DNA of 64,000 bases from Actinotalea alkalitolerans (GTDB lineage: Bacteria > Actinomycetota > Actinomycetes > Actinomycetales > Cellulomonadaceae): positions 269,781-333,780 of the forward strand of contig NZ_JAMBPP010000005.1 in NCBI RefSeq assembly GCF_023369855.1. The letters are read 5' to 3'. Shown here one piece after another: positions 1 through 7,748 of the stretch. The notes beneath the pieces were generated by a model. It had not been told where the DNA came from and made no database searches. It saw nothing but the letters and a program-made list of their open reading frames with translations. Positions within the stretch are counted from its first letter, which is position 1, and each line of letters begins with the position of its first letter. The translations under genes were made by a program, and so were the position numbers.

Positions 1-179
1 TCACCCGGCTGCTGGGCGAGAAGAGCCGCCTCTTCGACGCGTACGTCCGCGAGTCGAGCCTCGCGGCCGGTGCGGTGGGTGCGGTCGACGTGACCCAGGC
101 CGACCTGGCCCGTGAGGTCGTCGCGGCAGAGCAGGCACGGCTCGGCTACGGGCCGGTGTGGGAGGCCCTCGACGGCTGA
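1..179 (+). CDS. C-terminal end of a protein cut by the window edge, possibly an SNF2-type helicase
   Basis: Frame 3 is open from the window edge to a TGA at 177-179 and encodes about 58 residues. The remaining piece contains SRLFDAYVRESSLA, then AVDVTQADLAREVVAAEQARLG. This resembles, from memory, the end of actinobacterial SNF2/DEAD-like helicases, where the last residues form a conserved LFDxYxRES...AVDVSE...LAR helix. No catalytic motif is inside the window, so the family is a guess. The codon pattern (strong G/C third positions) and the clean stop before the next promoter support a real gene. The other frames over this stretch give arginine- and proline-rich translations that look spurious. 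Confidence 0.5.
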   Translation, partial: TRLLGEKSRLFDAYVRESSLAAGAVGAVDVTQADLAREVVAAEQARLGYGPVWEALDG

Positions 180-230
180 GCCTGGCCCGTGCACCGAGCA
201 GCACGGCCCGACACCTGGTGATACGGGTGG

Positions 231-259
231 GTCACAAACCCTCGGCTCGGCCCCATAGT
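231..259 (+). promoter_or_regulatory. Candidate promoter of the diguanylate cyclase
   Basis: GTCACA (231-236) and CATAGT (254-259) are separated by 17 bp and lie just before the ATG at 265. The start would be leaderless, because the first transcribed base would fall at or next to the ATG and no ribosome site is visible before it. This is motif matching only. Confidence 0.35.
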
Positions 260-264
260 GGTCG

Positions 265-1182
265 ATGGGTGGGTACGAGGGGGCGGACGAGACGGGGACG
301 AGGATGGGCACCGCGCAGGGAGCCGACGCCGGCGCGCTCGGCGAGGTCCTCGACCTGCTCAACGAGCGGATCGTGCGCTACCGCGTCAGCGACCTGCAGA
401 TCCTGTACTGCAACACCGCCTGGGCGGATGCCGTCGGTCTCACCCCTGAGGCCGTCACGGGTCTGACCATGTGCGCGGTGCTGCCCCCGGACGAGCTCAC
501 GGGGTTGTTCGCCCAGGTCGCCCGGCTCGGGACCGAGTCCTCGCACCTGATCAACATCCAACGCTCCGGTGACCGGTGGACCGAGTGGTCTGACCTCTAC
601 CTGACGGGACCGGGCGGGACACACATCCTGGCCGTGGGTCGCGACGTCACCGACCGGCAGGACGCCGAGATGCGGCTCGCGGCGAGCGAGGAGCGCTACC
701 GCGAGCTGGCCCTGCGTGACGCGTTGACCGGGCTCGCGAACCGGCGGCTGCTGGACGAGCTGCTGGCGAGCGCCCTCGCGCGGACCCGTCGTGACGGGCA
801 CCGACTGGTGGTCTCCTACCTGGACCTCGACGGCTTCAAGGAGGTCAACGACGAGCACGGGCACGCCGTCGGTGACGCGGTGCTCGTGGAGTGCGGGCGG
901 CGCCTGCGCGAGGGCCTGCGCGAGTCGGACGTCGTCGCCCGGGTGGGTGGTGACGAGTTCGTCGTCGTCCAGGAGTGCCTGCCCGGGAAGGAGGGCCACG
1001 CGGCAGCACGGCTGGCCGCGATCATGGCCCCGGACTACGCGGTCGAGGGGTTGGTCCTGCCGTGCTCGGCCAGCACGGGATCGGTCGTCGCGGAGCCGCA
1101 CCACGACGCTGCGGGGCTCGTCGCGGCGGCCGACGAGGCGATGTACACGGTCAAGCGCGGCCGCGCCGCGGCGCGGCTCTGA
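265..1182 (+). CDS. PAS-GGDEF diguanylate cyclase
   Basis: Makes cyclic-di-GMP from two GTP in the cytoplasm. The 305-residue protein has an N-terminal PAS-like sensor (about residues 25-130, ending in GRDVTDRQDAE) and a GGDEF domain (about 150-305). The active-site signature is intact (ARVGGDEFVVV), preceded five residues earlier by RESD, an RxxD inhibitory site, so product feedback is expected. The DLDGFKEVND metal/GTP helix is also present. There are no membrane segments. An ATG at 304 is an alternative start with a purine-rich GGGGACGAGG in front; I kept 265 because a promoter-like pair lies at the right distance for a leaderless start. It is one of three cyclic-di-GMP proteins in the window. 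Confidence 0.9.
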   Translation: MGGYEGADETGTRMGTAQGADAGALGEVLDLLNERIVRYRVSDLQILYCNTAWADAVGLTPEAVTGLTMCAVLPPDELTGLFAQVARLGTESSHLINIQRSGDRWTEWSDLYLTGPGGTHILAVGRDVTDRQDAEMRLAASEERYRELALRDALTGLANRRLLDELLASALARTRRDGHRLVVSYLDLDGFKEVNDEHGHAVGDAVLVECGRRLREGLRESDVVARVGGDEFVVVQECLPGKEGHAAARLAAIMAPDYAVEGLVLPCSASTGSVVAEPHHDAAGLVAAADEAMYTVKRGRAAARL

Positions 1183-1208
1183 GCGGTGCCGGCCCTCGAG
1201 GAGATGCC

Positions 1209-1790
1209 GTGAGGCGCGCCGTCGTCGGCGCGCTCGCCCTGGGCGTCGTGGTCGTGGTGGGTGCCGGCGCGGCACTGGGGGGCGTGCTGCCCTGGTGGCC
1301 GCGGGGTGGAGGGCCGCTGTCGCTCCCGGACCCGCACGGCTACGCCCTGCCTGTCGAGGTGGGAGACGTCGTGACCGATGCGTTCGACATGCTCGTCGTC
1401 GAGGGACCCGGTGCGGTGGTCGTCACGCGGATCACACCGCAGTTCAGCGGCCAGGGTGTGCGCACCGTGGGGACGTTGCTCTCCGGCGTCGATCGTGAGG
1501 TTGCTGTCGAGGAGCAGTTCTACCGGACGTGGCCGCCGCAGGACGCGGCGTTGGGCGGGGTGACGGAGGTCAGTGGCACGCAGGTCCGGGCGCCTGATGC
1601 GGACACGCTCCCCCCGCAGGTGCTCATCGGGATGGAGGTGAGCACGCCGGGGCACCACCTGCGGGAGGGGATCTGGGTGGAGTACCGGGCTGGGATGGTC
1701 CACTACCGGGAGTTCTTCGACGCGCAGATCACCTTCTGCACACCCGAGGTGATGGAGGGTGACGTCTGCCCGTTCCTCGGAGACGGCTGA
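1209..1790 (+). CDS. Small membrane-anchored protein of unknown function
   Basis: I do not recognise a family. The 193-residue protein begins with a basic residue pair and one hydrophobic stretch (about residues 5-25, AVVGALALGVVVVVGAGAAL), then a long extracytoplasmic part with PLSLPDPHGYALPVEVG and a C-terminal FFDAQITFCTPEVMEGDVC, whose two cysteines may form a disulfide. The GTG start at 1209 is chosen because GAGGAG at 1198-1203 sits at a suitable distance and the hydrophobic segment then falls right at the N-terminus. It starts 26 bp after the diguanylate cyclase stop and may be co-transcribed with it, but nothing shows a functional link. Confidence 0.75.
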   Translation: MRRAVVGALALGVVVVVGAGAALGGVLPWWPRGGGPLSLPDPHGYALPVEVGDVVTDAFDMLVVEGPGAVVVTRITPQFSGQGVRTVGTLLSGVDREVAVEEQFYRTWPPQDAALGGVTEVSGTQVRAPDADTLPPQVLIGMEVSTPGHHLREGIWVEYRAGMVHYREFFDAQITFCTPEVMEGDVCPFLGDG

Positions 1791-1795
1791 CGGCA

Positions 1796-1840
1796 GGTCG
1801 GGAGCGCGACGTTCACGCGCTGACCGCGTGCCTCCCGACC
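1796..1840. terminator. Weak inverted repeat between convergent genes
   Basis: GGTCGGGAG (1796-1804) and CTCCCGACC (1832-1840) form nine base pairs around a 27-base loop. It lies where the plus-strand gene ending at 1790 and the minus-strand gene ending at 1813 meet. There is no T-run, and the right arm is inside the glycosyltransferase coding end, so the terminator role is uncertain. Confidence 0.3.
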
Positions 1841-3129
1841 CGTGCCGCCGCCACGACCTGCGCCCGGTCGACGCGTCGCAGGATGCCGTCGAGCACGGCC
1901 GCCCGGTCGAACTGCAGGGCGTGGGCACGGGCCCGCTGCTCCCAGTCGGCGCGTTCGAGGGGGTTCATCTCGAGCACCACCCGGTCCAGGGCGTGAGCGA
2001 TGGCCTGAGGTGACTCGACCGGGACGAAGATCGCGCAGTCGCCCACGGCCTCGCCGATGCCGCCGGTCTCGGTGGTGATCACGGGGCCGCCGCCGGCGAG
2101 CATCTTCTCGACCAGGGCGATGCCGAAGGTCTCGGTGAACTCCGGCAGGGGCTTGCTGGGCAGCACGTACGCGGCGGCGCCGGCCATGAGGTGCGGCTTC
2201 TCGGCGTCACCGACGTCGTCCAGGAAGGTGATCTGGCCGGCGACGGCCGACTCGGCCGCCTGGGCGCGCAGACGCCAGGCGTCGGGGCCGTTCCCGGCGA
2301 CGACCAGGCGGATCGCGGTGCGGCAGCGGCTGCGCTCGAAGCCCGCGATGAGGTCGTCGACGCCCTTGGCGGGGCTGAGCCGGGACAGGTAGAGCACGTA
2401 CCCGTCACGTTCGAGACCTCTCCGCTCCAGGGCACGGTCGGTCGACCGGGGGTCGAGGTCGACGTAGGCGCTGACGTCGATCGCGGGGTAGGAGATCTGG
2501 ATGCGCTCTCCGAGCTGTGCGGCGAAGGTGGTGCCGTGCAGGGCGTCGAGCGCCTCGGCCTCGGCGACCACGATGTCGCGGGTGTAGAGGGACACCGCGA
2601 GGCACACGTCGTGGTCGAGGTAGCTGGTGAGCACGTGCGCGGCGGCCCCCCAGCGGCCCTCCTCGACGCAGGACCGCACCACGTTGGTGACGTCCGAGCC
2701 GACCGCCTCCGCGACGGTGGTGACCTCCACGGGCAGGCCGGTGCCGCGGGCGATGCGGACGGCGTCGGCGATGGCCACGGCGTGCGGGCTGAGGTACAGG
2801 GACATCGCGACGGTGGGCACGCCGTCGGTGAAGAGCTCGACGAGCCGCCCGGTGAGCCCGGCGAGGTAACGACCGTCGGGCACCTTGTAGTCGCCCACGG
2901 GCTCGGGGCGCTCCACCACGATCCCCTCGCGGTAGGGCAGCACCCGGTCCAGCGGCTTGAGCGGCAGCCCGGTCTCCTGGAGCCGGTCGATCGGCCAGGT
3001 CACGATGCGCACCTCGTCGAAGCCGCGGTCCAGGGCGGCCTCGGCGAGGTTGCGTGCCTCCCCGGAGTGCCCGCAGATGACAGGGTCGGCGCGCACGACG
3101 ATCACCAGCCGTCGGTTCGGTGTGGTCAT
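1813..3129 (-). CDS. GT4-like glycosyltransferase (family 1 type, GT-B fold)
   Basis: A 438-residue retaining glycosyltransferase of the GT-B type. It carries LYLSRLSPAKGVDDLI, the start of the donor-sugar half, then VVAGNGPDAWRL, and the EX7E signature in ETFGIALVEKMLAGGGPV. The C-terminus ends ...GRHAVSA. There is no signal peptide or membrane segment, so it acts on the cytoplasmic side. The ATG at 3129 overlaps the stop of the upstream GH92 gene by four bases (ATGA), so the two are translationally coupled. The donor and acceptor cannot be read from sequence. Pairing with an alpha-mannosidase suggests mannose-containing glycan metabolism, an inference only. Confidence 0.85.
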   Translation of the reverse strand: MTTPNRRLVIVVRADPVICGHSGEARNLAEAALDRGFDEVRIVTWPIDRLQETGLPLKPLDRVLPYREGIVVERPEPVGDYKVPDGRYLAGLTGRLVELFTDGVPTVAMSLYLSPHAVAIADAVRIARGTGLPVEVTTVAEAVGSDVTNVVRSCVEEGRWGAAAHVLTSYLDHDVCLAVSLYTRDIVVAEAEALDALHGTTFAAQLGERIQISYPAIDVSAYVDLDPRSTDRALERRGLERDGYVLYLSRLSPAKGVDDLIAGFERSRCRTAIRLVVAGNGPDAWRLRAQAAESAVAGQITFLDDVGDAEKPHLMAGAAAYVLPSKPLPEFTETFGIALVEKMLAGGGPVITTETGGIGEAVGDCAIFVPVESPQAIAHALDRVVLEMNPLERADWEQRARAHALQFDRAAVLDGILRRVDRAQVVAAARVGRHAVSA

Positions 3130-5366
3130 GGTGTGCCTCCGGGGGTGTCGGCGAGCGGGCGTGAACGGGCGGGGACGGTCGAGGGGGAGGACGGCGGACG
3201 GGCGGCGTCCCAGCGGCCGGGGTCGGGGCCCAGCTCGATGCTCAGCCGGCCTCCGCGGTGCAGCTCGGTGCCGGTCAGCCAGGTGCGGTCCAGGGGGGCG
3301 CCGTCGAACCGGACGGACTGCACGTACTGGGCGGGTCCGTCCGGCTCGGGCTCGACGAACCCGGTCGTCTCGACGTGCAGGGTCGAGCCGCCCACCTGCA
3401 TGCGGGCCTCGCGCCAGGCAGGGGCGTTGATCAGGAAGAGGTTCTGCCCGGCCACCGGGAACAGCCCCAGGGAGGCCCACACGTACCAGGAGGACAGCCC
3501 GCCCGAGTCGTCGTTGCCGGGCAGACCCCCACGTCCGGTACCGAACTGGTTCTGCACGACGGCGTGCACGACGTCGGCCGTGCGGTCGGGGCGCCCGGCG
3601 TACTGGTAGGCCCAGGGGGCCTCCATGTCGGGCTCGTTGTTCAGGCCCTCGAAGCGGTTCAGGGCGTACCCCTCGGCGAGCTCCGGCAGGCCGGGCCGTA
3701 CGCCGGGCTGGGTGACGGGCTCGGCGCCGAAGCCGAAGAACCGGTCCAGGAGGCCCACGAACGCCTCGTCGCCGCCGGCCAGCGCGATGCGCGAGGCCAT
3801 GTCGTGGACCAGGCGGAAGGAGTAGTTCCACTTGCCGCCCTCGTAGTACGTGGAGTCCTCGAGCAGCCCGGTCGCGGGGTCGAAGGCGTTGGTCCACTGG
3901 GCGGCCAGGGGGCCGAACTGGGCCACCAGCGCCTGGTCGCCGAGGTGCTCGGCGACCTTGGAGGTGCACCAGTAGCCGAAGGCCAGGTCCAGGGTGTGGC
4001 TGATCGGCTGGGCCTTGCCGCGCAGCAGGAAGTCCTCGCCGTAGCTGCGGCGCAGGTCGTTGTGCATGTGCACCAGGGCCCAGTCCCAGTCCACCCCGGG
4101 CAGGCCCAGCTGGCACAGGTCCGCCAGGAAGGTGTGAGCCAGGGCGCTGGCCTGCCGGGAGAACTGGTCGGCCCCCCGGGCCATCCGGTACCCGATCGGC
4201 AGGTTGCCCTCCTCCTCGGAGATGAACAGCAGGGCCTGGGCGAGCTCGACCGCACGGTCGGGCCGCAGGGCCGTGAGCAGGGGCAGCTGGGTGCGGTAGA
4301 TGTCCCACATGGTCGCGATGTCGAAGGCGAACGCCCCGCCGGCCGGCCAGAAGGGGCTCTCGCCGGGGGCCAGGCACGGCTTGACCAGCGAGTGGTACAG
4401 GGCCGTGGAGAAGATCGTCTGCTTGTCGGTCGAGGGGGTGTCGACGGTGATCGCGCCCAGGTGCTCGCTCCAGGTCTGCGCGGTCGCCGCGCGGCGCGAG
4501 GCGAAGCTCGACGGGCCGGGCCCGCAGTCGCGGTAGAGGTTCTCGCGGGCCTGCTCGGCGCCGCGCAGGGAGAACCCGAACCGCAGCTCGACGACCTGGC
4601 CGGGTTCGGTCGGCCCGGCCCACATCAGACCGAACGGGCGCAGCGTCGTCGGGCGGATGTAGTCGAAGTCCAGGCGGGTGCCGCCGGGCATGAGCCGGCG
4701 GTCGTACCAGAGCATCTGCCGCCACTGGGGGGTGTCGCACTCGACGTGCACGGCCAGCGGGGCGCCCTCCACCACGATCTCGCCCTGCGCGACGCCGGGG
4801 GACAGGGTGTGCAGGTGTGCCCGCAGCGGCACGGTCTGCCCGTGCGGGATGGCCAGGCCGCCCAGGGAGAAGTCGATGACCACGCGTGCGTCGTGGTGGC
4901 TGGGGAAGGTGTAGCGGTGCACCGCGCTCTTGGGGCCGACGGTCACCTCGCAGCGGATCCCCGAGGACAGCGTGGTGGCGTACCACCCGGGTTCGGCGCG
5001 TTCGTCGTCGATGTCCCACAGCTCCCCGAGGCCGTCGAGGGGCTGCAGCATCGGGGTGACCCGGAAGTAGTTGTAGTACTTGCGGATGGCGCCCGTGCCC
5101 GACTGCTGGAAGTGCGTGAACCCCGAGGCGACCTGCCGCTCGTGGATCTGCGGCGGCACACCCTCGGTGACCAGGTCGTGCCGGCCGTAGCCGGTGGGGT
5201 AGGCGCCCGAGTACGCGCAGGCCGAGACCATGCCCAGCGGGTACGTCGCCCCGGGGTGGGTGTTGCCGACCTGGGGCTTGGGCCACCACCAGGTGGCGGC
5301 CAGCTCGCTCGACGGGGGCAGGTCGGTGACGTCGGTCCCGATGAACGGGTCGACGCGGTCGATCAC
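3126..5366 (-). CDS. GH92 alpha-mannosidase
   Basis: A family 92 alpha-mannosidase of 746 residues, the normal family length. It starts IDRVDPFIGTD, the usual GH92 N-terminus, and contains GNTHPGATYPLGMV and the conserved GNDDSGGLSSWYVWASLG region, where GH92 enzymes carry acidic catalytic residues; activity in the family is calcium-dependent. The frame is open much further upstream through a G-run (poly-glycine), but GTG at 5366 is the better start: GGAG lies just before it and homology begins immediately after. No signal peptide is present, so the enzyme is probably intracellular and acts on imported manno-oligosaccharides. It is the first gene of a two-gene operon with the GT4 gene, overlapping by four bases. 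Confidence 0.9.
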   Translation of the reverse strand: MIDRVDPFIGTDVTDLPPSSELAATWWWPKPQVGNTHPGATYPLGMVSACAYSGAYPTGYGRHDLVTEGVPPQIHERQVASGFTHFQQSGTGAIRKYYNYFRVTPMLQPLDGLGELWDIDDERAEPGWYATTLSSGIRCEVTVGPKSAVHRYTFPSHHDARVVIDFSLGGLAIPHGQTVPLRAHLHTLSPGVAQGEIVVEGAPLAVHVECDTPQWRQMLWYDRRLMPGGTRLDFDYIRPTTLRPFGLMWAGPTEPGQVVELRFGFSLRGAEQARENLYRDCGPGPSSFASRRAATAQTWSEHLGAITVDTPSTDKQTIFSTALYHSLVKPCLAPGESPFWPAGGAFAFDIATMWDIYRTQLPLLTALRPDRAVELAQALLFISEEEGNLPIGYRMARGADQFSRQASALAHTFLADLCQLGLPGVDWDWALVHMHNDLRRSYGEDFLLRGKAQPISHTLDLAFGYWCTSKVAEHLGDQALVAQFGPLAAQWTNAFDPATGLLEDSTYYEGGKWNYSFRLVHDMASRIALAGGDEAFVGLLDRFFGFGAEPVTQPGVRPGLPELAEGYALNRFEGLNNEPDMEAPWAYQYAGRPDRTADVVHAVVQNQFGTGRGGLPGNDDSGGLSSWYVWASLGLFPVAGQNLFLINAPAWREARMQVGGSTLHVETTGFVEPEPDGPAQYVQSVRFDGAPLDRTWLTGTELHRGGRLSIELGPDPGRWDAARPPSSPSTVPARSRPLADTPGGTP

Positions 5367-5499
5367 GGGGCACTCCGCGGTCTCATGCGCAGACGCTAGG
5401 AGGCGGACGTGTCTGTGGTGTTGCGCGCAGGTGACCGTTGGGTCGCGGCGGACTCCCTGTCCGGCCAGCTCCCCCGCCCCAGGCTCCCCCCGCCCCCCG

Positions 5500-5521
5500 C
5501 CCCCCCCCCCCCCCCCCCCCC
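5500..5521. repeat. Homopolymer of 22 C (G on the minus strand)
   Basis: An uninterrupted run of 22 C follows a C-rich stretch (from about 5470). It ends 134 bp upstream of the GH92 start codon when read on the minus strand. Such tracts can slip during replication or be miscounted during sequencing. Confidence 0.9.
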
Positions 5522-5540
5522 GCCCGAGCACCCACAGCAG

Positions 5541-5600
5541 CCGAGATCGGGCTTTCCGTCGCTATCCGAACGCGGTAAGCGACGGAAAGCCCGACCTCGG
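5541..5600. repeat. Palindromic intergenic repeat, copy 1
   Basis: A 60-bp near-perfect hairpin. Outer arms are CCGAG/CTCGG, then one A-C mismatch, then a perfect 17-bp arm TCGGGCTTTCCGTCGCT with its complement, then an AT/TA mismatch, CCG/CGG and an AACG loop. The same sequence with small changes recurs at 14866-14925 and 15707-15772. It has no coding potential of its own and lies between divergent genes. Confidence 0.9.
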
Positions 5601-5663
5601 CCGGTCACGGCGTCGAGGTGCGCTCTGGGACCTTGTGCGGCATGGGGGATCTGGGATTCACTG

Positions 5664-5703
5664 GACACATGTTCTACATGTCATGACATGTAGAACATGT
5701 GTC
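5664..5703. promoter_or_regulatory. 40-bp perfect palindrome with four ACATGT boxes, probable operator
   Basis: The sequence is a perfect inverted repeat of 20-bp arms centred between 5683 and 5684. It contains ACATGT four times (5667, 5676, 5686, 5695), with start-to-start spacings of 9, 10 and 9 bp, about one helical turn each. Outside it, GGATTC (5654-5659) and GAATCC (5704-5709) extend the symmetry with a small bulge. It lies 26 bp before the ATG of the AbrB-type gene, so autoregulation of that exporter operon is the simplest reading. Confidence 0.8.
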
Positions 5704-5728
5704 GAATCCGACGGCGAGGAGTGCACTG

Positions 5729-6091
5729 ATGCCCCCTGAGGAGAACGTCCCGCACTACGGTCCGGGTGGTCGAGGGTTCTACGGCGCGGTGACGGTGAGC
5801 GAACGCGGTCAGATCGCCCTGCCCGCTCAGGCCCGACGCGACCTGGGCATCTCGCCCGGGGACAAGCTGCTCGTGCTGGGCGACCCCGAGCAGGGGATCG
5901 CGCTGATGACCCTCGAGGTGCTCATGCGCACCCTGCAGGGCTCCTCGACGTTGCTCGAGCAGATCCAGCGTCACGCGCAGGGTGCGGGCGGCCCGACGGT
6001 CCCGCCGGAGAGCGCGCCGGACGACGGCGACGCGCCGGACGACGGCGACGCAGCGGAGGAGGCGCCCGGTGTCGACGGCGATCAGGTGTGA
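5729..6091 (+). CDS. AbrB/MazE-family (SpoVT-AbrB fold) transcriptional regulator
   Basis: A 120-residue protein with an N-terminal swapped-hairpin DNA-binding domain (FYGAVTVSERGQIALPAQARRD...ISPGDKLLVLG), followed by a short helical part and an acidic low-complexity tail (PDDGDAPDDGD). The ATG at 5729 has GAGGAG at 5716-5721; an in-frame GTG at 5699 lies inside the palindrome and lacks a ribosome site. It is the first gene of an operon with the ABC exporter and overlaps the ATPase gene by 23 bp, so it most likely regulates that exporter, through the four-box palindrome just upstream. Confidence 0.85.
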   Translation: MPPEENVPHYGPGGRGFYGAVTVSERGQIALPAQARRDLGISPGDKLLVLGDPEQGIALMTLEVLMRTLQGSSTLLEQIQRHAQGAGGPTVPPESAPDDGDAPDDGDAAEEAPGVDGDQV

Positions 6092-6995
6092 GGGAGTCGT
6101 CAAGCACTACGGACCGGTGCGCGCGGTCGACGGCGTCTCGTTCGAGGTCCAGCGGGGCGAGATCTTCGGGGTGATCGGTCCCAACGGCGCGGGCAAGACC
6201 ACCCTGCTGGAGTGCCTCGAAGGGCTGCGCAGCCGGGACGGTGGCGTGGTCGAGGTGCTGGGCGTCGACCCCGAGCGCGAGGTCCGTGAGGTCCGCCGAC
6301 GCACCGGGGTCCAGCTGCAGTCCTCGGCGCTGCCCTCGCGGATCACGGTCGGTGAGGCACTGGCCCTGTTCGCGTCCTTCTACGAGCGACCGGCCGACTG
6401 GCGGGCGCTCCTGACGCGGCTGGGTCTGGAGGAGAAGCGCGACACCCTGGTCGAGAAGCTCTCGGGCGGGCAGCGCCAGCGGGTCTTCGTGGCCCTGGCC
6501 CTGGTCAACGACCCCGAGGTGGTCTTCCTCGACGAGCTCACCACCGGGTTGGACCCGCAGTCACGGCACGCCATCTGGGACCTGGTGCGCGACCTGCGCG
6601 ACCAGGGCACCACCGTGCTGCTCACCACGCACTTCATGGAGGAGGCCGAGCGGTTGTGCGACCGGGTCGCGATCGTCGACCACGGCACGGTCGTGGCCCT
6701 GGGCACCGTCGACGACCTGGTGGCGTCGATCGACGCCGAGAGCCGCTTGACGTTCTCCGTCGACGGCAGGCCGCCGGTCGAACAGCTGCAGGCGGTGACC
6801 GGGGTGACCCGGGTCGAGGCGACGGGTGACCGGGTCGTGGTGCACGGCAACGGCTCGCGCTTCCCCCAGGGTGTGCTGGGTGTGCTCGCCGACCAGGACC
6901 TGCGGATGCGTGACCTGCGGTCCGACCAGCCCAACCTCGAGGACGTCTTCCTGACACTCACGGGCCACGCGATGCGCGAGGGGGTGGTGTCGTGA
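6069..6995 (+). CDS. ABC-2 type exporter ATPase
   Basis: A 308-residue ATP-binding subunit. Walker A is GPNGAGKTTLLE, the signature is LSGGQRQR, Walker B is VVFLDELTTGLDP and the switch histidine is in LLTTHFMEEAE. The C-terminal extension (about 230-308) is typical of DrrA-like drug and natural-product exporters. One Walker B deviation is visible: the usual LDEPT reads LDELT. The GTG at 6069 is preceded by GGAGGAGG (6055-6062), inside the end of the regulator gene. It couples by a GTGA overlap to the permease that follows. Substrate unknown. Confidence 0.92.
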   Translation: MSTAIRCEGVVKHYGPVRAVDGVSFEVQRGEIFGVIGPNGAGKTTLLECLEGLRSRDGGVVEVLGVDPEREVREVRRRTGVQLQSSALPSRITVGEALALFASFYERPADWRALLTRLGLEEKRDTLVEKLSGGQRQRVFVALALVNDPEVVFLDELTTGLDPQSRHAIWDLVRDLRDQGTTVLLTTHFMEEAERLCDRVAIVDHGTVVALGTVDDLVASIDAESRLTFSVDGRPPVEQLQAVTGVTRVEATGDRVVVHGNGSRFPQGVLGVLADQDLRMRDLRSDQPNLEDVFLTLTGHAMREGVVS

Positions 6996-7735
6996 ACGCC
7001 TTCCGGCAGCTGGTCGGCATCCAGGCCCGCCGCACGATGCGCGAGCCTGCCGCGGTCTTCTTCATGCTGGCGTTCGCGCCCATGTTCGCCGTGGCGATGG
7101 GCCTGATCTTCGGCAACGAGCCCGTCGCGCAGTTCGGTGGGCGTGGCTACCTCGATGCGAACCTGGTGAGCTTCACGGCGATCATCGTGGTGATCCTGGG
7201 GCTGATCATCGTCCCGGTGGACATCCTCAGCCAGCGTGACAGCGGCGCCCTGCGGCGCTTCCGCGCGACCCCCCTGCGACCCGGGACCTACGTCGCCGCC
7301 GACGTCCTGGTCCGCTTCGTGATCTCGCTGACCAGCATCGTGGTGATGCTGGCCATCGGCATCCTCGCCTTCGGCGCCCGCCCCGAGGGGAACCTGGGCA
7401 GCGTGCTGCTGGTGGCCGCCCTCGGCGTCGTGGTGTTCCTGGCCGTGGGCTACGCGCTCGCCGCGGTGCTGCCCTCGCAGGGTGTCGGTCAGGCGCTGGG
7501 CAACATCCTGGTGTTCCCGCTGATCTTCCTCTCAGGTGCGGCCGTGCCCCTCGACGTGCTGCCCGACGACGTCCGGCGGGTCGCCCAGGTCTCCCCGCTC
7601 ACCCAGCTCGTCGAGCTGCTGCGCGGGCTGTGGGACGGGCAGCCGTGGTCGGAGCAGTGGGTCCCGGTCGTGGTGCTGCTCGGGCTGCTCGCCGTCGCCG
7701 GGGTGGTGGCGTCACGGTTCTTCCGGTGGGAGTGA
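6992..7735 (+). CDS. ABC-2 type exporter permease
   Basis: A 247-residue membrane subunit with about six transmembrane helices (for example AVFFMLAFAPMFAVAMGLIFG, SFTAIIVVILGLIIVPVDIL, VLLVAALGVVVFLAVGYALAAVL and WVPVVVLLGLLAVAGVVA) and the family's RRFRATPLRPGTYVAADV coupling segment between helices. It starts at a GTGA overlap with the ATPase gene, so the two form one transporter, probably (ATPase)2(permease)2 in the plasma membrane. Confidence 0.9.
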   Translation: MNAFRQLVGIQARRTMREPAAVFFMLAFAPMFAVAMGLIFGNEPVAQFGGRGYLDANLVSFTAIIVVILGLIIVPVDILSQRDSGALRRFRATPLRPGTYVAADVLVRFVISLTSIVVMLAIGILAFGARPEGNLGSVLLVAALGVVVFLAVGYALAAVLPSQGVGQALGNILVFPLIFLSGAAVPLDVLPDDVRRVAQVSPLTQLVELLRGLWDGQPWSEQWVPVVVLLGLLAVAGVVASRFFRWE

Positions 7736-7748
7736 GGAGGGTCGTGGC

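Larger units (their letters stand above)
5367..5728. other. Intergenic control region with C-tract, repeat hairpin and operator
   Basis: This 362-bp gap separates the divergent GH92 and AbrB-type genes. It holds, in order, the untranslated leader of GH92, a run of 22 C (5500-5521), a 60-bp repeat hairpin (5541-5600), about 60 bp without a visible signal, and the four-box palindrome (5664-5703). I see no small gene here; the open frames across it depend on the homopolymer. Confidence 0.7.

Noticed and set aside
1813..5373. 1186-residue open frame on the minus strand covering GH92 and GT4
   Set aside because: Only its last 438 residues (from ATG 3129) are a real protein; the rest is the GH92 gene read in the wrong frame, rich in R, P and A.
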